Origin: Chromera velia
Lineage: Eukaryota; Sar; Chromeraceae
DNA length: 13,949 nucleotides
Direction of reading: 5' to 3'
Assembly (NCBI GenBank): GCA_018398765.1
Contig: JAHBMJ010003014.1
Coordinates: forward strand, 1-13,949
This document shows, in pieces, positions 8,398 to 13,949 of the stretch. Numbering within the stretch: position 1 is the first letter of the stretch; each line of letters opens with the position of its first letter. The position numbers and the translations under genes are program-made. The notes beneath the pieces were generated by a model, which did no database searches, was not told the DNA's origin, and saw nothing but the letters and a program-made list of their open reading frames with translations.

Positions 8398-10017
8398 CTA
8401 ACAACCATCAGAATCTTTAAGAGGTTTTCCCATATATCTATTCCCTTTACGCCGGTTTTCTTCGGACCACATTGGCTGAAGGTTCGAGAAGTGGAGACGA
8501 GAAATGAGAGTATCCATGTCTGGTTTTTTACCTTGCGTGCCCGCATACATGATAGGCACAATATGGTCAACATGCCACAGAGTCCCATAATTCTCCCACG
8601 ACATTCCGGGGTTGCCGTGGAAGTCGTTTTTCTCGAGATGAGACTTCAAATCAAAGAAGGAACACCCGAGGTACTCGTTTGTGCGCTTACGGGGGGATAC
8701 AGGGGACTTTCCTTTCCGGAATGCGGTCAAACGCTGCCAAACATTCACACGTGTCACGTGGGTCAATCGGAATACAGGGTCGTCCCGGTATCTGTCCCGG
8801 TATCGATTTCTTTGAGCCTCTCTCCGCCTTCGGATCCTTGCCTCAAAGGCAGGGTTGTCCTTTTGGCATTCTCGGCAGTCATGTTTGCGCCTGTCGTGTT
8901 CACATATCTGAGTGCCTTGACACTCCCGACAGTGGCTTCGCTGACGATTATGCTCACAAATTCCCTTCCCCCCACACTCTTTGCACAGCCTCCGATTTCG
9001 ACCATGCTCGCAGAACTGTGACCCCCCGCACTCTCTACACATCCTTCGGACACGGCCGTGTTCACAAATCCCCTTCCCCCCGCACTCTTTGCAGTGGGAG
9101 CGCTGACGTCCGTGTTTACATACTGCTTTCCCCCCACACTCCCTACAAGTGGATCGGTACCGTCCGTGCTGACAAATTCCTTTGCCACCACACTCTTTAC
9201 AATGGTATCTCTGTCGGCCATGTGGGCATATTGCACTTCCTTCACACTCTGCACACGTCGCACGTCTCCGCCCATGTTCGCAGAGTCCCTTTCCTCCGCA
9301 CGCTTTGCAATAGTACTTTCTTTTTCCGTGAGGACACAGAGAGCTCTTCTGCCTCATTGAATTGGAAGAGAGCGACTCACTTTTCATATCGTTGGCGGAA
9401 TGAAGGACAGGGATTTGACTCCCAAGGCCCAACCCACCTTCGTCATTCCCTGTCGGGCAAGATGTCGACATGTCGGAACTCTCTATTGCTGTGAACTCGT
9501 CTACTCTCTTCCCTCCACTTTCAGGAAGCCCCTTCTTCACAGAATCAGGAGGGGGGGGGACGGCACTGCAAATCCACCTGCGGTATTGAAGTGTTGCGTA
9601 CATAGACTGGACACCAATAAAGCGGCGCCATCCCGGGCCCAGAGCAGGGACATTTAGGGGCTGACTCGAACAGAGTCCTCCAAGACGAAAAGGGAACAGT
9701 CCCCATCTTCGTGCACTAACAACATTCCGGCCCTGCCGTGGAGGAGATGTCTCGAAAGACGAATCCTCTATTTGCCTTATGGAACCCGCAAAGAAACGAT
9801 GACTTTGGTCATCCATGCTCTCTCTTGCACATTCCCGACTCCTCCAGCTACGGCTGACGATGCGCAGCTTCCTCTCTGGGACTGAGCGGAGCATGGAACA
9901 GTGTCGAAAGATGGTAGACGGGTCGAAACGAAAGGGATGACCTGAAGCACGGCCGGAAATCATCGTTGCGAAGTGTCTCATCTGGTCCAGCCACGGATGT
10001 CGGCTCAGCTTTGGCAT
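8398..10017 (-). CDS. Nine-repeat CxHx6CxxC array fused to an HNH nuclease (gene D)
   Basis: This is an uninterrupted 539-codon ORF ending TAG; the first ATG in the open frame is at 10017, although the frame stays open upstream to about 10080. Residues 1-226 are Arg/Ser-rich with few acidic residues early on and could include an organelle targeting sequence. Residues 227-388 are nine contiguous 18-residue repeats of the type ICEHGRxRxxCRECGGKG, each with CxHx6CxxC, a plausible zinc site. A very basic linker follows (about 392-414). Residues 450-530 are an HNH domain: LGCSFFDLKSHLE, MSWENYG, then WHVDHIVP (His482, Asp484, His485), NLQPMW (Asn512) and ENRRKGN (Asn521), the layout of phage- and virus-type HNH nucleases. 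The enzyme probably cuts DNA, with the array recognising nucleic acid or protein; that division of labour is inference. It has no introns, unlike its neighbours, which suggests transfer or mobile ancestry. Confidence 0.9.
   Translation of the reverse strand: MPKLSRHPWLDQMRHFATMISGRASGHPFRFDPSTIFRHCSMLRSVPERKLRIVSRSWRSRECARESMDDQSHRFFAGSIRQIEDSSFETSPPRQGRNVVSARRWGLFPFRLGGLCSSQPLNVPALGPGWRRFIGVQSMYATLQYRRWICSAVPPPPDSVKKGLPESGGKRVDEFTAIESSDMSTSCPTGNDEGGLGLGSQIPVLHSANDMKSESLSSNSMRQKSSLCPHGKRKYYCKACGGKGLCEHGRRRATCAECEGSAICPHGRQRYHCKECGGKGICQHGRYRSTCRECGGKAVCKHGRQRSHCKECGGKGICEHGRVRRMCRECGGSQFCEHGRNRRLCKECGGKGICEHNRQRSHCRECQGTQICEHDRRKHDCRECQKDNPAFEARIRRRREAQRNRYRDRYRDDPVFRLTHVTRVNVWQRLTAFRKGKSPVSPRKRTNEYLGCSFFDLKSHLEKNDFHGNPGMSWENYGTLWHVDHIVPIMYAGTQGKKPDMDTLISRLHFSNLQPMWSEENRRKGNRYMGKPLKDSDGC
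8854..9339 (-). repeat. 54-bp coding tandem repeat, nine copies, in gene D
   Basis: Nine in-phase 54-bp units without any indel encode the 18-residue Cys/His repeats. Units alternate: odd units 1, 3, 5 and 7 end in CKxCGGKG, while even units 2, 4, 6 and 8 have CAECEGSA, CRECGGKA, CRECGGSQ and CRECQGTQ, giving a 108-bp superperiod. The ninth unit has degenerated at its end (CRECQKDN). The periodicity produces long spurious open frames on both strands. Confidence 0.9.
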
Positions 10018-10582
10018 GTGAGTGATGCTTTGCAATATGTGTATCGATATACTTCTCAGGAATACATCCAACGGATACAACAGTGTCTCACGTCAGCTCC
10101 ACTTCCAAGGACGAAATGGAATATATACACAATTTGTATGCCTATAGACAAGATGCATATACCGGAGCGATGCAGGACCATATGCAGAGAGAGTCTGAGA
10201 GACACTGAAGAAAGAAGTATAGATATCGATTTAAATTTTCATTGCATGCATGTGCGGACGTATCATGCATGGACGTATCCCCCCATGCAGGAAATTAAGC
10301 AAAATCATAGATTAAATCCCACCACACAAATTAATCAGTCTGGCTACACTGAGTGCAGCATATTGCAGTCTCCTACAGTTTGCTGCACTTAGTAGTATAA
10401 TAGTAGTATATAGCCGTTGCACCTCTTTCCTGAGTCCTCCTGCAAGATTCCACTCAAGCACCATCTTGCACTAGATCTTGCATGAGAGTCGACCAGTCTT
10501 CTTTGTTGTTTGTCTGTCTTGAGTTTCCTTGTACGCCTGAAGTGAAGAGTAGTGAAGAGGTAGACAACCGTAGACAACATAG
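10018..10582. promoter_or_regulatory. Head-to-head region between gene D and pseudogene E
   Basis: 565 bases with no supported gene. It contains TGCATGCA (10243-10250, a motif known to be bound by some apicomplexan AP2 factors), GGACGTATC twice (about 10256 and 10272), a hairpin (10348-10393), and two adjacent doublets just before the E start: AGTGAAGAG at 10541 and 10551, and TAGACAAC at 10561 and 10571, both with 10-bp spacing. Promoter function is inferred from position. Confidence 0.4.
10348..10393. repeat. 13-bp inverted repeat (hairpin), one mismatch
   Basis: ACTGAGTGCAGCA (10348-10360) pairs with TGCTGCACTTAGT (10381-10393) except at one position, around a 20-base loop. The 12-mer CTAAGTGCAGCA, the reverse complement of 10381-10392, occurs again at 12111-12122 on the far side of pseudogene E. 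Confidence 0.75.
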
Positions 10583-11521
10583 ATGAACATGCAGACGGGT
10601 CAGTTTGACGCCCGCTGGGCATCCGCCAGAAGAAAAATTTGTACTGCTTTACAGAGTGCATGCACGAGCGAGGTGAACACTGCCTTAGACGAGGCATCGG
10701 ACCAAGTTCGTGCGGATTTCGTGCAGGGCTTTGCTCGCTGCTTTGGATGGTGTTTTGGCAAAAAACTATCGAATGGACCTCAGCAGCTGCCCGCACAACA
10801 TCTTGAAGTTCGCCTCTCCCATTAAGACCTTCGAACCCCTCGACGCCACCACCCTGGGAAAGGCCCAGCGGAGCATGATCCAGTACGAAGGCTATGATGA
10901 GGCAGACTTCAACCTACTCTTGAGCCTGGGGATCGATGTGAACGGAATTGACCCTACAGACGGATAGACTGCATTGACCCGTGCAGTGAATTCCGTTGAC
11001 CTAAACACCATCACCAAGCTTGTGCAGACGGAGAACGCCGATGTGAACGTGTCTAATCGCGTCAACGAGCTCCCCATTACGCACACCCTGCTGCGAGTGA
11101 GTTTCTCCGGGGTCGTTCCGAGTTGAAAGTCAATGTGACGCAATGTGACTGAAACGATGGATCGAACCACCGGAGCAACCTTACTACACAATGCGGCAAC
11201 ACCCAAGATCGCCAGACTGGTTTTGTCTAAGGGGTTCCCTGTCGACACTATCAGCACTGGTGGTCGGCATCCAAAAAACACTGCCCTCTGTCGTTTTACG
11301 TAATTTAGCAGAGCAAACCTCGTTGACGTGTGCATTGAGGCGGGTACGGACATCGACAAGGCGGTCGTCGAAGGAGAAATTGTCAGGGGGATAACTCCTC
11401 TGATCACAACAATTTTCCGCCGTCACTAGCGCCGTCATTCTAACCTCGTTTGCAAGTTGCCAAGTTCATATCAGAACTTCAGAAGAAAGGCGGAGACTTG
11501 TTGATTGCAGATATCATTTAA
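10583..11521 (+). pseudogene. Decayed ankyrin-repeat gene (E)
   Basis: The reading starts at ATG 10583 (MNMQTGQFDARWASARR), changes frame between about 10720 and 10755 into a second frame, and then reads through ankyrin-like units: FNLLLSLGIDVNGIDPTDG, TALTRAVNSVDL...LVQTENADVNV, TGATLLHNAATPKIARLVL followed by SKGFPVD, and NLVDVCIEAGTDID followed by ITPLITTIF. That frame is broken by TAG (10965), TGA (11124 and 11136), TAA (11301) and TAG (11427). A second frame change leads to KFISELQKKGGDLLIADII and TAA at 11519-11521. The stops fall between residues that still match the ankyrin pattern, so this is an old gene that has lost function. Intron removal does not explain the stops: no convincing donor-acceptor pairs surround them. 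No introns are apparent. Ankyrin proteins usually mediate protein binding; the original partner cannot be inferred. Confidence 0.75.
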
Positions 11522-12334
11522 GATATGATGCTAGATATTAAGGGTACATTGGGTAGCAAAGCTTTACACCATGCCATCACTAAACTCAGAGTGCTAGTGA
11601 CAGGACTAATAGAGCCTAAATGGTATAGCTCAGTCAGGCTAGATTAAATCGCTTCATTTCATTCAGTTTAGTATGTATATATAGTAATAATACTAATTAA
11701 ATAAATCAAGTGCAGTATAATTAAGTGATAAATAATGCTAGTGTAGTAGTACACGTTTAGCCACTAGCCTAGCCACAGCTTGAACTCATTAGTTTAACTA
11801 AGTTTCGTTATTATTACTAAGTTCATCTAAATTCCACCAGGCTGCATTAATATCTGATTACTGTACATCTATAAAGGAAATATTTGAATCATAACCTTAT
11901 CTATATGAAGACTTAGTAAAACATGAAGGTTTAAGAAGGGTTCACCTACGGTCCTAGGCTACGGATTGACACAAAAATCAACGTAGTGACGAAATCGAAT
12001 GAAGTTGAATAAACATTGACATAGTCTCACATCAGGTTATGATTCAGAATTTCGGATACAGCAATACACTCAAAGAATACATTCAAACAGCCTTGAAAGA
12101 GGCAGTGCAGCTAAGTGCAGCACCTCGGTGGTAACAAGCAGACGGCTTTCTTTCGTATTGTAACCGAGGGGAAGAAGGAAGCTAGGAAGGAAGAGAACGC
12201 TGTTCATGCATATACTCTCGCTTTCTCTTGCGGCCGCCTCAAAAGAGGCGAGGAAGAAAGTTGATCGAGGACAGGTCTGACATACCGTCACAGACACGTG
12301 CATGCCCTCACTCTCTTGTTCATGCATCCTATGC
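11522..12334. other. AT-rich island and flank in the convergent E/F gap
   Basis: No supported gene. About 11522-12060 is strongly AT-rich, with TAATAA/TTAATTA-type sequence; 12060-12334 is mixed. The AGTGCAGC doublet (12104 and 12114, 10-bp spacing) includes the 12-mer shared with the hairpin upstream of E. An open frame on the minus strand through 12070-12435 is considered a shadow. Confidence 0.6.
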
Positions 12335-12967
12335 TCATTCATCAAAACGATCAGTCTGAGTGACATTGTCCACAAAGCGATCAGCAGCAAAAACGCAGAC
12401 CAAATGTCTCTTCTCTCGGTCGGACTGTCAGACAAGCAGAAAGCAGAAGGTTAGAGCTGGTAGCGCACCCCTTGAGGAGCATGGAGTGAGCGGATATGAG
12501 CGAGTTCATGAGAGAGCGAGGGAGAGAGGGGCGAGACAAGAAGCAGACAGGAGTGGAAGGAGGGGTCCTCATTCAAGTGTTGTTTGTGCACAGAGAGTTA
12601 GATCGAGGGACGATTTGCACCCTTGAAACGTCGGGGCTAGTTTGTCTTTTCATTTTTCCTTCAGTTCGCGTGTTCATTTCTTCCCCTGCTTTATTCTTCT
12701 CCCGCATTTTCCAGATTAGGGGGGCAAAAGGACGCATCGCTTCAGACAGCCATAGGCGCAAATCCAGCTAGAAACAAATGGACCGAACGAACTAAGTGTC
12801 ACAAGAAGAAAACAGACAACCATAGGCCAAGGAAAAGTGACAGTCAAAAGAAACAAACAAACAAAGAAAGAAAGTGAATTCCATCCATCCGTCCACCGAC
12901 TCACTCATTCACTCACTCGATCAATCGAACGTGCCGATGCCGAGGCTGCTGCATCGCAAAATCTCAT
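12335..12967 (-). CDS. Possible small three-exon gene F, 95 residues
   Basis: Tentative model, minus strand: exon 1 12967-12917 (MRFCDAAASASARSIDR), donor GTGAGT; exon 2 12767-12621 (acceptor TTTCTAG; opens LDLRLWLSEAMRPFAPLIW, later Lys/Glu/Arg-rich, donor GTGCAA); exon 3 12424-12335 (acceptor CTTGTCTGACAG with a good pyrimidine tract; SDREKRHLVCVFAADR... to TGA). Exon lengths 51, 147 and 90 are all in phase 0. The product is a small, basic, hydrophilic protein of unknown family. Support is splice-signal quality, phase agreement and the purine-rich look of the introns on the opposite strand. Weak points are the GTGCAA donor, the lack of any family match, and a competing plus-strand exon at 12355-12449. 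Confidence 0.35.
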
Positions 12968-13268
12968 CGGATTGGCTTGGCATAAAATCAAAACAAAAGA
13001 AACAGAGAGAGAGAAGTAGACAGACCGGCAGAATCAAAGAATGAGGTGAAGAAGCAGGACGTATCAATCACTTTGCATGGGGGGAGTGGAAAAACAAATG
13101 AGAGTCAAGCCGGCATTCGGCAGTCATTCTTGAGGCGCGGTCAGGATTGTGCAACTCACCGTCCTTCTCTTTGCTTCCCTTCCTCTTTTCTCCCCTTACA
13201 GACCGGCCCTCCACTTTCTCTCTCTTCAGAGTGAGTGTCTGTTCCTTCCCCCTTTTTCACCCCTTTTG
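12968..13268. promoter_or_regulatory. Presumed head-to-head region between F and G
   Basis: 301 bases. The left half is purine-rich (AGAGAG, AAGAAG); the right half (13160-13268) is strongly pyrimidine-rich and would be the leader of gene G, like the leader of gene C. No discrete element is recognised. The assignment depends on the tentative gene models on both sides. Confidence 0.3.
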
Positions 13269-13906
13269 ATGGCAGGCAAAGTCTTTGGAAGGAAAATCAC
13301 AGGCGGGCCTGTACATCCAGCCCCCGGTCAGCCCGACCGATTTCGTTCGATCTGCCCATCCCGTCCTGACAAAACACAAAAGAAAGAAGGAACGAAAAGA
13401 GACACAAGACGAGAGAGACACAAAGCTAGAGGAAGAGGGGCGGGGGGGCAGAAGATGGAAGCAAATCTCTCTCCTTCCCACCTTCCTTTTCAAAATCGCG
13501 ACAGACAGTGTGTCCCCGCCTTTCTCATTCTGAGAGAGAACGAAGAAAGGAAACAGAGACTGTCTGAGAAGACAGAGACAGACACAAAACAAGACAAGGC
13601 GCGCAGGAGGCAAGAAGAGAGAGACAGGAGCAGGAGGGAGGATGCGAAGCGCAATGTCGTTTATTGGGATGAAATCCCGAAAGGCCGAATACAGACAGAG
13701 AGACAGAGAGATACAGAAAGAGAGCAACCCCTCCGATTTTCGGAGTATGACCACCTCCTTTCTTTGCTCCTGCGAGACGTTGTTGTTCTTTTCACCCTTT
13801 GCTTTTTTTTTTCAACCCTCCCTCCTCAATATTCTCAGAGAGGGTGAATTTGTCAACTAAGTATGCCGCTCTCAAATACGAACCCCCCCCGCCTCTTCCC
13901 TCTCTT
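13269..13906 (+). CDS. 5' end of a spliced gene (G, partial)
   Basis: The ATG at 13269 follows a C/T-rich leader and opens MAGKVFGRKITGGPVHPAP, ending in phase 1 at donor CCCCCG|GTCAGC (exon 1, 13269-13326). A long T/C tract and TATTCTCAG (to 13838) give an acceptor whose exon joins in phase, continuing E-RVNLSTKYAALKYEPPPP. From 13839 the frame runs to a TGA at 13913; a donor GTCTCT at 13907 would remove that stop and let the gene continue beyond the window, which I prefer to a 44-residue product. The 512-base intron (13327-13838) is purine-rich in its middle, unlike other plus-strand introns here, which lowers confidence. The family is not recognised. Confidence 0.4.
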
Positions 13907-13949
13907 GTCTCTTGAACTTGTTACGCATGGGTCTCTATCCGAGTCTTCC

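Noticed and set aside
8854-9339. CRISPR-like array
   Set aside because: The 54-bp units are contiguous, in coding phase and without unique spacers, and lie in a eukaryotic gene.
8854-9339. EsV-1-7 (Ectocarpus IMM-type) cysteine repeats
   Set aside because: As recalled, that family has wider Cys/His spacing (CX4CX16CX2H); the CxHx6CxxC unit here is different.
8491-9494. Long plus-strand open frames (and a second minus frame at 8763-9275) across the repeat array
   Set aside because: They are shadows of the 54-bp periodic coding array of gene D; the absence of stops in one unit repeats in all. Only the D frame keeps Cys/His spacing and continues into the HNH domain.
10243-10250. TGCATGCA as a proven AP2 factor binding site
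   Set aside because: The 8-mer also occurs at 3244-3251 inside an intron and would be expected occasionally by chance; no supporting evidence of function.
12355-12449. Plus-strand exon LSDIVHKAISSKNADQ... with donor GTTAGA
   Set aside because: It is the antisense of candidate exon 3 of F. Its acceptor (AAAACGATCAG) has a poor pyrimidine tract, while the minus-strand acceptor is excellent. Kept only as an alternative.
13257-13754. 165-codon minus-strand open frame
   Set aside because: Its product is Leu/Ser/Phe/Pro-rich from translating the complement of a purine tract; it runs through the start of G and shows no domain.

Overview
This is nuclear DNA of an intron-rich unicellular eukaryote. 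Spliced genes with GT-AG introns alternate strands, and microsatellites, AT-rich non-coding islands and long pyrimidine-rich introns are common. The mix of tiny exons, a CblD-type cobalamin protein, an STI1/DP-like protein, an intronless Cys/His-repeat HNH protein and a decayed ankyrin gene would suit a photosynthetic alveolate (chromerid-like) or another alga-like protist. That placement is a guess; only 'intron-rich protist' is well supported.

Layout, left to right: (A) last exon of a + strand coiled-coil gene, 193-357; (B) an eight-exon - strand gene, 5291 to 1977, which I identify as MMADHC/CblD, the cobalamin trafficking protein; (C) a three-exon + strand gene, 5874-7596, for a 255-residue protein with an STI1/DP-like C-terminal domain; (D) an intronless - strand gene, 10017 to 8398, with nine 18-residue CxHx6CxxC repeats followed by an HNH nuclease domain; (E) a broken + strand ankyrin-type gene, 10583-11521; (F) a tentative three-exon - strand gene, 12967 to 12335, 95 residues; (G) the tentative 5' end of a + strand gene, from 13269.

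Orientation alternates without exception (+ - + - + - +). The three head-to-head gaps (5292-5873, 10018-10582, 12968-13268) are short and mixed in composition. Each of the three tail-to-tail gaps (358-1976, 7597-8397, 11522-12334) contains a strongly AT-rich, ORF-free block. Introns are pyrimidine-rich on their own coding strand, so - strand introns appear as purine tracts in the given strand.

The genes do not form a pathway. B belongs to cobalamin handling, C looks like a co-chaperone-type protein, and D looks like a nuclease of mobile or viral ancestry. The most unusual object is D: a perfectly phased nine-repeat, possibly zinc-binding array fused to HNH, with a two-repeat superperiod and no introns between intron-rich neighbours.
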